Assembly (NCBI GenBank): GCA_038562555.1
Contig: JBCFBK010000079.1
Span: forward strand, 1-16,365
Reading direction: 5' to 3'
Origin: JBCFBK01 sp038562555
GTDB lineage: Bacteria; Bacteroidota; Bacteroidia; Bacteroidales; Prolixibacteraceae
DNA: 16,365 nucleotides
Made by a program: the position numbers and the translations under genes. The notes beneath the pieces were generated by a model. It was not told the origin of the DNA. It made no database searches and saw only the letters and a program-made list of their open reading frames with translations. This document shows, one piece after another, positions 6,507-14,540 of this stretch (the first letter of the stretch is position 1; every line of letters starts with the position of its first letter).

Positions 6507-9446
6507 ATGCGTGAGCTAAAATTACTTCTGCTGACCGGGCTGATTGTTATAAGCAACGGTTACGTCCGCGCTCAGCAGATCAGCCATCTGAAGGCAGGCA
6601 GTCTTGATCTGATTTATTTCGGAAACCGGTATTCCTATTTGTTGCCCCACGTTTCACAGACATACGGCAACGCCATGACCTTCCAAAAAAAGTACTGGAA
6701 TTACCGGGATACCACCACGTATGTCATTTTAAACGATTTTCAGGACTTGGGGCACGGCGGAGCAATTGCCATGCCCTTCAATCAGGTGCAGCTTGGCATT
6801 GAGCCTTATAGCTTTGCTTTTAGTATTATTCCTTCGAACGAACGTTTCCAATGGCTTTTTAATCATGAGCTTACGCATATCGTTATGGCCGATAAAGCTA
6901 ACCGGCGCGATTCGCTTTACCGCAGGCTGCTGTTTGGAAAAGTCAGGCGGAACGAGGAAAAACCGGTCTCGGCTGTCTGGAGCTTCTTAACTACGCCACG
7001 ATGGTACTCCCCGCGCTGGTTTCATGAAGGCATCGCCTGTTTTATGGAAACCTGGCTGTCGGGCGGACTGGGGCGCTCTATGGGCACTTACGATGAAATG
7101 TATTTCAGGAGTATCGTCAATGAAAATCTGCCCATTTATTCACTGGTAGGACTCGAAACGGAAGGAACAACAATCGATTTCCAGTTGGGAGCCAACTCCT
7201 ACCTTTACGGCACCCGGTTTGTAACCTGGCTGGCCTACGAGTACGGCATCGATAAGCTGAAAGCATTTTATGCGCGCACCGACAGTAGTAAAGCCTTTTA
7301 CGGAGCTCAGTTTAAACAGGTCTACGACAAGCCGGTGGGAGAGGTCTGGAATGAATGGACCCGTTGGGAATACCGCTTTCAACAGAAAAATATCGGACAA
7401 ATAAAAACATACCCGCTTACAGCGTTTAAGCCCGTTACCAGTCAACCGCTCGGAAATGTTTCAAAAATGACTTACAATCCGACGACCGGAAAAATTTATG
7501 CCGCCATCAATCATCCGGGCATCATTTCACAGATCGCCGAAATCGATATCCGTACAGGCCTGACCAGGAAAGTTGCAACCCTCGATTCGCCCGAACTTTA
7601 TTATTCAACACACCTGGCATATAATCCCGTCAAAGAAAAGATCTACATCACCGAGCAAAACAGCAAATACCGCAGTCTGGTCGAAATCGATGTGGTTACC
7701 GGCAAAAAAACAACAGTAAACCGCTTCACCAGGACGGGTGATCTGGTATTCAATCCTGCCGATCAAAGCCTCTGGGGGATAAAAAACGATAACGGCTATT
7801 CCATTCTGGTAAAAATACCGGAGCCGTACGACCGGGTAATTCCCATGTTTACGGCGCCTTTTGGCAAGGCAGTTTTCGACCTCGACATTTCGCCCGACGG
7901 CCAAAAACTAAGCGCTTCCCTGTCGGGCGTTAAAGGAGAACAATCGCTGATTCTGTTTGATATTCAAAAGCTGGAACAAGGCTTTGCAGCCTTCACCACC
8001 CTCTGGTCATTGGACGACAATACGTTGACGCAGTTTAAGTTTTCCGGCAACAATTCGGATCTGATCGGTACTTCCTATTACAACGGCGTATCGAATATCT
8101 GGCGGATAAAACCTGGCGAAAAGAAGTTTGAACTGCTGACGAATACCGAGACAGGATTTTTTATGCCACTGCAACTGGAAGAAGATTCCCTGCTTGTGCT
8201 GAAATTTCATCGCGACGGAATGATCCCGGGAATTATACCGGTAAGGGTCCTTGAAGATGCCAACGCCATCGAATACCTGGGTAATATGGTCCATCAGAAA
8301 TACCCGCAGGTTGAAGACTGGTCACTGCCCCCTGCTTCGGCATCGAAAAAACCGGAATCTGTTCAGGAAGGCACCTACTCTCCCCTCAGAGAGTTGAAGC
8401 TGGCCAACGCCTTTCCCGATATCGGCGGTTTTAAACAGACTGTAGCCCTTGGATACCGGCTGAATTGGCGCGATCCGGTCGGCATCAGTAACATAGACTT
8501 GTTTCTGGCGGGCTCCCCCTGGAGCAGCTATGAAAACCAGCAAAAGATCCATGCCATGCTCGAATGGAAATACTGGAACTGGAGCTTTACCGCAAACTAT
8601 AACAAGACGCATTTTTACGATCTGTTCGGGCCCACGAAAAGAAGCCGTTCCGGCTATTCGCTTGGGATCGCCTATAAACGGGAGAAAACGCAAAAAAAGC
8701 CCTTTCAGTCGTTTTACGAATTCGGACTGTACACCTACGGAAAACTGGAGGTACTGCCGCAATATCAAAATATATCGTCACCTCTCCGCAATTTTCAGGC
8801 TGTCACTGCCGGTTACGGTATTTCAAAACTCCGAAAAACGCTTGGCGGGGTTATGGATGAAAAAGGATATTCCTGGGATATTTCTGCCACCAGCTACCTG
8901 GCCAAAGGTAATTTCCACCCTTCGCTGGTTTCAAACCAAGACGTTGGATTCCTGCTTCCCTGGTCCAGAAATTCCAGCTTCTGGATCCGGAACAGCATTG
9001 GGCAATCGGCCGGAGACCGGGGTTCGGGTCTCTCTCATTTTTATTTCGGCGGATTCAGAAACAACTATGTTGACTGGCAGCCATCGGAGCAATATCGTAA
9101 AACACTTGCTTTCCCGGGAGCTGATATCGATGAAATCCGGGCCTATAATTTTGTAAAGACCATGGCTGAAGTGAACCTGCGCCCCATACGCCTGCGTAAC
9201 ATGGGAACAACCTGGCTCTACCCGACATTCGTCAAGTCGGCCTTATTCGGTATGCACTTGTTGACAGATTTCGACCGGTCATCTGATTTGTCCCATATTT
9301 TCAACCTGGGAGGGCAGGTGGACGTGCAACTCGTTTTATTGTCTTATTTGAAAACTACCTGGTCATTTGGATATGCTAAAAAAATTGAAGACGGTACAAA
9401 AGGAACTAATCAAATTATGCTATCTTTAAAGCTTCTTGGAGAGTGA
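6507..9446 (+). CDS. Predicted outer-membrane zinc metalloprotease with propeller-like middle and C-terminal barrel
   Basis: A 979-residue exported protein. Residues 1-22 are a signal peptide (cleavage likely after V-R-A, before Q-Q). Residues ~30-290 form a gluzincin-type peptidase domain: H120-E-L-T-H124 supplies the two zinc histidines and the catalytic glutamate E121, and the later W-F-H-E-G-I-A (E174) supplies the third zinc ligand. Residues ~305-600 contain repeated N-P-T/V-x-x-x-K-I-Y and S-P-D-G-Q-K-L style strands, as in a TolB/YncE-like beta-propeller. After a linker, ~640-979 is rich in alternating aromatic strands (for example E-W-K-Y-W-N-W-S-F) and resembles a surface-antigen/Omp85-type barrel. 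The peptidase would then sit at the outer membrane. Substrate unknown. It is 18 bases after the repeat protein and 28 before the lipoprotein gene. Domain borders are approximate. Confidence 0.8.
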   Translation: MRELKLLLLTGLIVISNGYVRAQQISHLKAGSLDLIYFGNRYSYLLPHVSQTYGNAMTFQKKYWNYRDTTTYVILNDFQDLGHGGAIAMPFNQVQLGIEPYSFAFSIIPSNERFQWLFNHELTHIVMADKANRRDSLYRRLLFGKVRRNEEKPVSAVWSFLTTPRWYSPRWFHEGIACFMETWLSGGLGRSMGTYDEMYFRSIVNENLPIYSLVGLETEGTTIDFQLGANSYLYGTRFVTWLAYEYGIDKLKAFYARTDSSKAFYGAQFKQVYDKPVGEVWNEWTRWEYRFQQKNIGQIKTYPLTAFKPVTSQPLGNVSKMTYNPTTGKIYAAINHPGIISQIAEIDIRTGLTRKVATLDSPELYYSTHLAYNPVKEKIYITEQNSKYRSLVEIDVVTGKKTTVNRFTRTGDLVFNPADQSLWGIKNDNGYSILVKIPEPYDRVIPMFTAPFGKAVFDLDISPDGQKLSASLSGVKGEQSLILFDIQKLEQGFAAFTTLWSLDDNTLTQFKFSGNNSDLIGTSYYNGVSNIWRIKPGEKKFELLTNTETGFFMPLQLEEDSLLVLKFHRDGMIPGIIPVRVLEDANAIEYLGNMVHQKYPQVEDWSLPPASASKKPESVQEGTYSPLRELKLANAFPDIGGFKQTVALGYRLNWRDPVGISNIDLFLAGSPWSSYENQQKIHAMLEWKYWNWSFTANYNKTHFYDLFGPTKRSRSGYSLGIAYKREKTQKKPFQSFYEFGLYTYGKLEVLPQYQNISSPLRNFQAVTAGYGISKLRKTLGGVMDEKGYSWDISATSYLAKGNFHPSLVSNQDVGFLLPWSRNSSFWIRNSIGQSAGDRGSGLSHFYFGGFRNNYVDWQPSEQYRKTLAFPGADIDEIRAYNFVKTMAEVNLRPIRLRNMGTTWLYPTFVKSALFGMHLLTDFDRSSDLSHIFNLGGQVDVQLVLLSYLKTTWSFGYAKKIEDGTKGTNQIMLSLKLLGE

Positions 9447-9474
9447 AACCATTAATTAATTTAAATACCTTTTT

Positions 9475-10329
9475 ATGAAATTCATGTTTCTCAAAGATGT
9501 GCTCATAATCAGCATTTTAGCTTTGTTTATATCTGGATGCGGCCAATCTTCGAAAGTTCAGGAAAAAAAAGGAACGACTGCCGATGGCAAAGAAGCCAGC
9601 GTTGAAGTTGAAGTTTTTGATGCCATGGCGATCAAAGATCAGATCGTCGAAGTCATCAATAATTCACCGAAAGCAACAGAAATTTCTGATTTTATCAACC
9701 GGGTGGGTGCTTCCTATATTCTTGACCTGACGGTCCCCATTGATGATGTCGAAAAATTCATGACAAAAACACAAATGGGACTCGGCCTTGGCATGTATGC
9801 CTTCGATTTAAATTATGCCAAGGTTTTCAATCGGACTGATATGGTTTTGAAGACCAGCGAGCTGGAGCAACAACTGCTGGAAAGACTTGGACTACAAAAC
9901 GAATTTCCTGCCTCTTCGCTTTACTCGAAACGTTTGCAGGATAATACCGACAATCAGGATTCTATTAACAGCATCGTGAATGAAATCATGAATCTTGCTC
10001 ATGAAAAATTCAGCAACAGCAATCAACCTGATACCTATGCACTCGCATTTATCGGTGCAAATATCGAGGCCCTCTATATTTTAACACAATTGAGCCTTTT
10101 TGCGCAAAACAACGAGCCTATGATCGATTTCATCGGCAAACAGGGGGAGCGTGCAAAAAGTATCTTTACACTGCTTGAAATGATGTCGGGCGATGAAAAT
10201 GTAAAGCCGTACTATGAGAAAATGAAGACGATTGCCGTTTATTTTGAGGAGCACCAAAAATTCACTGAAAAAGAACTGGCAGAGGTCAGTCCGATGATCG
10301 AAAATTTAAGAAACGAGATTTTCGAATAA
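9475..10329 (+). CDS. Lipoprotein of unknown function
   Basis: This 284-residue protein has a signal of about 21 residues ending in a lipobox, L-F-I-S-G-C, so C22 should be lipidated. A short charged spacer (Q-E-K-K-G-T-T-A-D-G-K-E) follows, then a mainly alpha-helical body from about residue 50 with motifs such as I-L-D-L-T-V-P and Q-M-G-L-G-L-G-M-Y-A-F-D-L-N-Y-A-K. I recognise no enzymatic motif. It is the last gene of the sigma-factor run, 28 bases after the metalloprotease gene, and is followed by a terminator-like hairpin. The context suggests it works with the envelope proteins upstream, but nothing in its sequence shows how. Confidence 0.8.
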   Translation: MKFMFLKDVLIISILALFISGCGQSSKVQEKKGTTADGKEASVEVEVFDAMAIKDQIVEVINNSPKATEISDFINRVGASYILDLTVPIDDVEKFMTKTQMGLGLGMYAFDLNYAKVFNRTDMVLKTSELEQQLLERLGLQNEFPASSLYSKRLQDNTDNQDSINSIVNEIMNLAHEKFSNSNQPDTYALAFIGANIEALYILTQLSLFAQNNEPMIDFIGKQGERAKSIFTLLEMMSGDENVKPYYEKMKTIAVYFEEHQKFTEKELAEVSPMIENLRNEIFE

Positions 10330-10375
10330 AAGCTGCCGGTACGGTTGCACCAGGTGTGCGATCCCCGGAGTTGAT

Positions 10376-10418
10376 GAGGGCGTCCAAAAAATCACTTTCG
10401 GACACCCTCGTTCATTTT
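10376..10418 (+). terminator. Terminator-like hairpin after the sigma-factor locus
   Basis: GAGGGCGTCC (10376-10385) pairs with GGACACCCTC (10400-10409) except for one C/A mismatch, around a 14-base loop. The downstream stretch GTTCATTTTC is only moderately T-rich, so termination may be partial. It separates the lipoprotein gene from the ABC transporter gene at 10455. Confidence 0.6.
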
Positions 10419-10454
10419 CTGCCGGAGTCTCCTTTCTATGTATTCTGACTAACC

Positions 10455-13400
10455 ATGAATGAAACTACCTTAAACGCGCTGATCAACCTTTTTGCCATTT
10501 TTTCGGTAAAAAGCCGTTCGGGACGGGAAAATGCCCATCATATTTTTTCATCTTACCTGAAGCTGCACCTGGGCATCTCCTCCTCCGGCGAATACCTGCG
10601 CTTGTTCGACGAACTCCTTGACTTGTATGGCATAGAGGGAGAATCTGCTTTCCCCGCCGATATGAACCAACAGGCCGGAAAGATTGCCATGCACATTAAA
10701 AGCCGGCTGCAAAGACAGGAACAAATTATGGTTTTCCTGCGATTCATGGAGCTATCGAGGACAGGTGAAAGCAGAAACGCCCAAGAACTGTTCCGGATAC
10801 TCGGTGAAGTATTTTCCATATCAAAACAAGATCAGAAAAAATACAGTGATTTTATTTTCACCGATTCCCCCCGGTTACTGGAGGGGCCAGACTTTCTGCT
10901 GATTAATGCCGAAGAAAAATTGTCAAATCCACGCATCAGGCATATATCCCTGAAAAATATGGACGGAGAACTGCTGTTCATGTACCTTCAGCAAACCGGC
11001 AATTACCTGTTTAATTTCAGAGGGAGGGAAACCGTCTCGCTCGAAGGCAATCCGATCCTTCCCAACCGCTTTTATGCCTTTAAAGAAGGAGGAATCCTTC
11101 GCGGACCCCGCATCCAGCCGGTTTATTATTCGGACGTTACGGCCTGCTTTTTTGACCGGACACAAGCCTCTTCTTTTGTATTACGGGGTGAAGAGATCGA
11201 ATTCAAATTTAAAAACAGCGACAATGGGCTGCACCGGTTTTCGTTTTCAGAGCGCTCAGGACAACTGATTGCCATTATGGGTGGAAGCGGCGTTGGCAAG
11301 TCAACCTTGCTGAATATCCTGAACGGAAATATTCCCGTCGACCACGGGCGCATCTTAATCAATAACCTGGATATTCACCAGAACAAAAAAGAAACCAGGA
11401 GACTGATTGGTTTCGTTCCGCAGGATGACCTTCTGTTTGAGGAACTAACGGTCCGGGAGAACCTGTATTACAGTGCCTGCCTTTGTCTGGAAGGATTCAG
11501 TGAAGAACATATCAATGAAAAGGTGTCAAAAGTTCTTCACGAACTGGAACTTTACGATTTCAAAGATCTCAAGGTAGGAAGCCCCCTAAAAAAATATATC
11601 AGCGGAGGGCAGCGTAAGAGACTGAATGTGGCGCTCGAACTGATCCGTGAGCCTTCCGTTTTATATGTCGATGAACCAACTTCCGGCTTATCATCAATGG
11701 ATTCAGAAAAAGTTATGCTTTTGCTCAGGGAACAGGCGCGTAAAGGTAGAATCATCATGGTCAACATTCATCAGCCTTCATCAGCGATCTTCAAGCTGTT
11801 CGACAAACTTTGGATCATGGACAAAGGAGGAAGGCCTATTTACACGGGAAACCCCCTGGATGCCATCATCTACTTTAAAACAGCGGTCGATCACGTGAAT
11901 TCTGATGAATGCGAATGCCAGCAATGCGGAAATGTCAACCCCGAACAGGTACTGGAGATCGTTGAAACAAAAAAAATTGATGAATCGGGCAATCTGATGA
12001 GCGAACGGCTGCTGTCGCCCGAGGACTGGTATCAGCGGTTCAGAAAAGAACTTGAGCCGAAACACCCCGAAGCCATCGGCACAGGAACGGAAAATCCAAC
12101 ATCAGCATTTAAAAAACCGGGCAGGCTGAAACAATTTCTGATCTTCATGAGCCGTAACCTCCGGACTAAAGTAACCGACAGGCAGTATATGCTTATTAAC
12201 CTGATTGAGGCTCCCCTGCTGGCGCTCATCGTCGGCTATTTCACCCGCTTTGCCGAAGACAATCACTATATCTTTTTTGAAAATAAAAACCTGATCTCTT
12301 ACCTGTTCATGGCCATTGTGGTGGTGCTTTTCATGGGCATGAGCGTAAGTGCCGAGGAAATTGTCAAGGATCGCAAGATTTTGCAGCGTGAATCATTCCT
12401 TAATCTAAGCCGTTTCAGTTATCTCTGCTCAAAAACCCTCTTTCTGGTCGTCCTGTCCGCCTTCCAGACACTTTGTTTTGTACTGGTGGGGAACCTGGTA
12501 CTGGAAATCCATGGGATGAATCTCGCCTATTGGCTGGTCTTATTCTCAGTTTCTGTGTTTTCAAATATGCTGGGGCTGAATATCTCCTCGGCATTCGATT
12601 CAGTAGTAACCATTTATATCCTGATCCCCCTGCTGCTCATCCCACAGATCCTGCTTTGCGGGGTCATAGTAAAATTCGATGATCTTCAGGACAAGATGGC
12701 CGATAAAGACGCTGTTCCTTTTGTCGGTGAGCTGATGGTTTCACGCTGGGCCTTTGAAGCTCTTGCTGTTGAGCAGTTCGCAGCAAATAAATACATGTCG
12801 GCATTTTTTGAACAGGAAAAACAGATGGCACGCTCAAAGTATCAGGCTGACCTGCTCATTACCGAACTTACCGGGCGTCTTGATCATGTGGCCGGAATTC
12901 AGAAGCTGCAAAAACCTGAGACTGAGGTCAGCAAAAAACTGAACCTGATCAGGAAAGAAATCGGAAAATTAAACCGGATGAATGTGCTGCCGGCTTTCGC
13001 GGCGACCGGCGGCTTGTCACCTCAACATTTTACTCCCGTTATTGCTGATTCGGCAAAAAGGTACCTGGAAACACTAAAGACACATTTCTCGGAAAATTAC
13101 GAGCGGATCAGAAAAAATAAAGACAAGCAAATCAGACAAATAAGTAATTCAGAAGGAAAAAATTTCCTTTTCGACCAAAAAATGAAATATCACAATAAAT
13201 CGCTGGAAGACCTCATGATGAATGCGGGATCGAAAGAATACTACCGGGAAACGCGAAACGGGATCATGCAGAAGGTAGCTCCTGTTTATAAAAAACCTGA
13301 TTTTGTCAATGGGCGGGCTCATTTCCTGTCGTCTGAAAAAATCACGGGGGGCATTGTTATGGATACCCTCTGGTTCAATGTACTTATTATCTGGACGATG

Positions 13401-13499
13401 AACCTGATCCTATACCTATTGCTCTACTTCGACCTGATCAGGAAAATTCTGACAGGATCAGAAAAGATCAGATTCCCTGTTTTCCGAAAAGGGAGGTAA
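10455..13499 (+). CDS. ABCG-like half-transporter with large N-terminal regulatory region
   Basis: A 1014-residue fused ABC ATPase and permease. The ATPase has Walker A G-G-S-G-V-G-K-S-T (276-284), Q-loop V-P-Q-D-D, signature S-G-G-Q-R (383-387), Walker B V-L-Y-V-D-E-P (402-408) and switch histidine H439. The ATPase-first order matches ABCG/White and ABC-2 half-transporters, which act as dimers. Before it, residues 1-~130 are helical (faintly TerB-like) and ~145-245 are beta-rich (possibly FHA-like); neither is certain. A cysteine cluster C-E-C-Q-Q-C (486-491) precedes G-N-V-N-P-E-Q. Six membrane helices follow at roughly 582-598, 613-633, 658-682, 690-712, 716-740 and 972-992, with a ~230-residue loop between the fifth and sixth. 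Substrate unknown. The gene has its own hairpins on both sides, so it is probably transcribed alone. Confidence 0.9.
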   Translation: MNETTLNALINLFAIFSVKSRSGRENAHHIFSSYLKLHLGISSSGEYLRLFDELLDLYGIEGESAFPADMNQQAGKIAMHIKSRLQRQEQIMVFLRFMELSRTGESRNAQELFRILGEVFSISKQDQKKYSDFIFTDSPRLLEGPDFLLINAEEKLSNPRIRHISLKNMDGELLFMYLQQTGNYLFNFRGRETVSLEGNPILPNRFYAFKEGGILRGPRIQPVYYSDVTACFFDRTQASSFVLRGEEIEFKFKNSDNGLHRFSFSERSGQLIAIMGGSGVGKSTLLNILNGNIPVDHGRILINNLDIHQNKKETRRLIGFVPQDDLLFEELTVRENLYYSACLCLEGFSEEHINEKVSKVLHELELYDFKDLKVGSPLKKYISGGQRKRLNVALELIREPSVLYVDEPTSGLSSMDSEKVMLLLREQARKGRIIMVNIHQPSSAIFKLFDKLWIMDKGGRPIYTGNPLDAIIYFKTAVDHVNSDECECQQCGNVNPEQVLEIVETKKIDESGNLMSERLLSPEDWYQRFRKELEPKHPEAIGTGTENPTSAFKKPGRLKQFLIFMSRNLRTKVTDRQYMLINLIEAPLLALIVGYFTRFAEDNHYIFFENKNLISYLFMAIVVVLFMGMSVSAEEIVKDRKILQRESFLNLSRFSYLCSKTLFLVVLSAFQTLCFVLVGNLVLEIHGMNLAYWLVLFSVSVFSNMLGLNISSAFDSVVTIYILIPLLLIPQILLCGVIVKFDDLQDKMADKDAVPFVGELMVSRWAFEALAVEQFAANKYMSAFFEQEKQMARSKYQADLLITELTGRLDHVAGIQKLQKPETEVSKKLNLIRKEIGKLNRMNVLPAFAATGGLSPQHFTPVIADSAKRYLETLKTHFSENYERIRKNKDKQIRQISNSEGKNFLFDQKMKYHNKSLEDLMMNAGSKEYYRETRNGIMQKVAPVYKKPDFVNGRAHFLSSEKITGGIVMDTLWFNVLIIWTMNLILYLLLYFDLIRKILTGSEKIRFPVFRKGR

Positions 13500-13505
13500 A
13501 ATCAG

Positions 13506-13531
13506 AAACATTTGATGTATAACATCTGTTT
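13506..13531 (+). terminator. Weak hairpin after the ABC transporter gene
   Basis: AAACA and GATGT (13506-13510, 13514-13518) pair with ACATC and TGTTT (13522-13531). A 3-base TTT bulge sits on the left arm and the loop is ATA. The right arm ends in TTT but no long T tract follows, so this may be a weak terminator or only a 3'-end stabilising stem. Confidence 0.4.
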
Positions 13532-13532
13532 A

Positions 13533-13566
13533 TTGATCTGTCACGTTAAACAATAGCTTATCTTCG
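13533..13566 (+). promoter_or_regulatory. Candidate Bacteroidota promoter for the partner-switch operon
   Basis: TTG at 13533-13535 and TATCTTCG at 13559-13566 resemble the -33 TTG and -7 TAnnTTTG elements, with one mismatch in the latter and a 23-base spacer. The implied start near 13571 leaves a leader of about 60 bases before ATG 13631. The position, between a weak hairpin and the first gene of the next operon, fits. Confidence 0.45.
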
Positions 13567-13630
13567 CTTTAAGTTCCGATGAAGAAATAAACACAAAATT
13601 CCCGTCAAATAAGCAGTATAAAACTCTGCC

Positions 13631-14059
13631 ATGCAAGAAACTCAGAAAAACGACACCCTGGTCATCCGGAATGACGTCAGTGAACTGAACCGGCTTGTCC
13701 AGTTTCTGGAGAAACTGGAAGCAGAATGGGATTTGCCGCCGGCTGTTATTCCTCCGTTAAATCTGGCTCTGGAAGAAGCACTTTCAAATATTATATTTTA
13801 CGCCTTCGAAAAAGGATCGGAAAATCAAATAACGCTTCATTTTGAACTGAAGGGCAACGAAATGTCTGTCGTCATCCTTGACGAGGGTAAGCCATACGAC
13901 CCCACGCAAAAAGAGGATCCCGATATTGGTCTGCCTGCCGGGGAAAGACCGATCGGCGGTCTCGGAATTTTTCTGATCAGGAAAATTATGAACGAAGTCA
14001 GATACAGCCGGGTGAGCAACACAAACCAGCTGACTCTGGTAAAAAGGTGGGAACTGTAA
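13631..14059 (+). CDS. RsbW/SpoIIAB-type serine kinase (HATPase_c family)
   Basis: This 142-residue protein of the GHKL ATPase fold is the size of an RsbW-type kinase. The N box N-L-A-L-E-E-A-L-S-N (44-53, with E48 and N53), the G1 box D-E-G-K-P-Y-D-P (84-91) and the G2 box I-G-G-L-G-I-F-L-I (108-116) are all present, so ATP binding should be intact. In Bacillus such proteins phosphorylate a STAS-domain antagonist on serine and hold a partner, classically a sigma factor. Here the STAS antagonist is the next gene. Bacteroidota lack SigB, so the partner here is unknown. No RsbU-type phosphatase or target gene is in the window. ATG 13631 fits the usual length; there is no Shine-Dalgarno sequence. 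Confidence 0.88.
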   Translation: MQETQKNDTLVIRNDVSELNRLVQFLEKLEAEWDLPPAVIPPLNLALEEALSNIIFYAFEKGSENQITLHFELKGNEMSVVILDEGKPYDPTQKEDPDIGLPAGERPIGGLGIFLIRKIMNEVRYSRVSNTNQLTLVKRWEL

Positions 14060-14123
14060 CCCATCATGCCAACAAAAAATTTAAATTTGAAACCGAAAAA
14101 CCAAAACATAAGGCTGACTGATA

Positions 14124-14142
14124 CCGGAATAAATAATTCCGG
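14124..14142 (+). repeat. Perfect hairpin between the kinase and antagonist genes
   Basis: CCGGAAT (14124-14130) and ATTCCGG (14136-14142) pair perfectly around the loop AAATA. The hairpin lies in the 127-base gap, 44 bases before the antagonist start. No T tract follows directly, so it is more likely an mRNA processing or stabilising element than a terminator. A TAAATTTG at 14082-14089 matches the -7 element, but no -33 box is evident. Confidence 0.5.
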
Positions 14143-14186
14143 AGCCGCGTCAACTTTATTTAACCATTTAAAAAACCATAATACAC

Positions 14187-14516
14187 ATGAAAATCACAAC
14201 GCAGAGCAATGGCGACCAGATTCTTATTCAGGTAGAAGGGCGCATCGATACCACAAATTATACGGAATTTGAAAACGCAATAAACGACGTTTTTAAAGAC
14301 CCGATCAGACAATTGTACCTCGACTGCAGCGGACTGAGCTATATCAGCAGTTCCGGGCTGCGGGTGTTTCTGACGATTCAGAAAAAAACCATGGGGATTG
14401 GCGGTAAATTCAAGCTGTTTGCCATGCAACCGGCAATCCAGGAAATATTTGACATTTCCGGATTCAGTTCAATCTTTACGATTTATCCGGACAAGGAAGC
14501 TGCTGTACAAGCCTGA
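14187..14516 (+). CDS. STAS-domain anti-sigma factor antagonist (RsbV/SpoIIAA-type)
   Basis: This 109-residue protein is a single STAS domain. The N-terminal beta strands I-L-I-Q-V-E-G-R-I-D-T-T-N and the core strand-turn L-Y-L-D-C-S-G-L-S-Y-I-S-S-S-G-L-R-V-F match the family closely. By alignment with the D-S-S-G-L motif of SpoIIAA, S55 is the likely phosphorylated serine; the preceding aspartate is replaced by S54. It should be the substrate of the kinase encoded just upstream: unphosphorylated, it would bind the kinase and release the kinase's other partner. The order kinase-then-antagonist is the reverse of Bacillus rsbV-rsbW. The stop is 24 bases before the decarboxylase gene. Confidence 0.92.
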   Translation: MKITTQSNGDQILIQVEGRIDTTNYTEFENAINDVFKDPIRQLYLDCSGLSYISSSGLRVFLTIQKKTMGIGGKFKLFAMQPAIQEIFDISGFSSIFTIYPDKEAAVQA

Positions 14517-14540
14517 GCCAATCAGGGCAAAGAAAAAAAA

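Noticed and set aside
8322..8768. 148-codon minus-strand frame
   Set aside because: It is inside the metalloprotease-barrel gene, whose frame continues without a break. The product has no recognisable domain.
14124..14142. Hairpin read as a terminator of the kinase gene
   Set aside because: No T tract follows directly, and the next gene clearly belongs with the kinase. It is kept only as a structural element.
14066..14272. 68-codon plus-strand reading frame between the kinase and STAS genes
   Set aside because: Its product is low-complexity and Asn-rich, and its last 86 bases overlap the well-supported STAS gene in another frame. No family resemblance.
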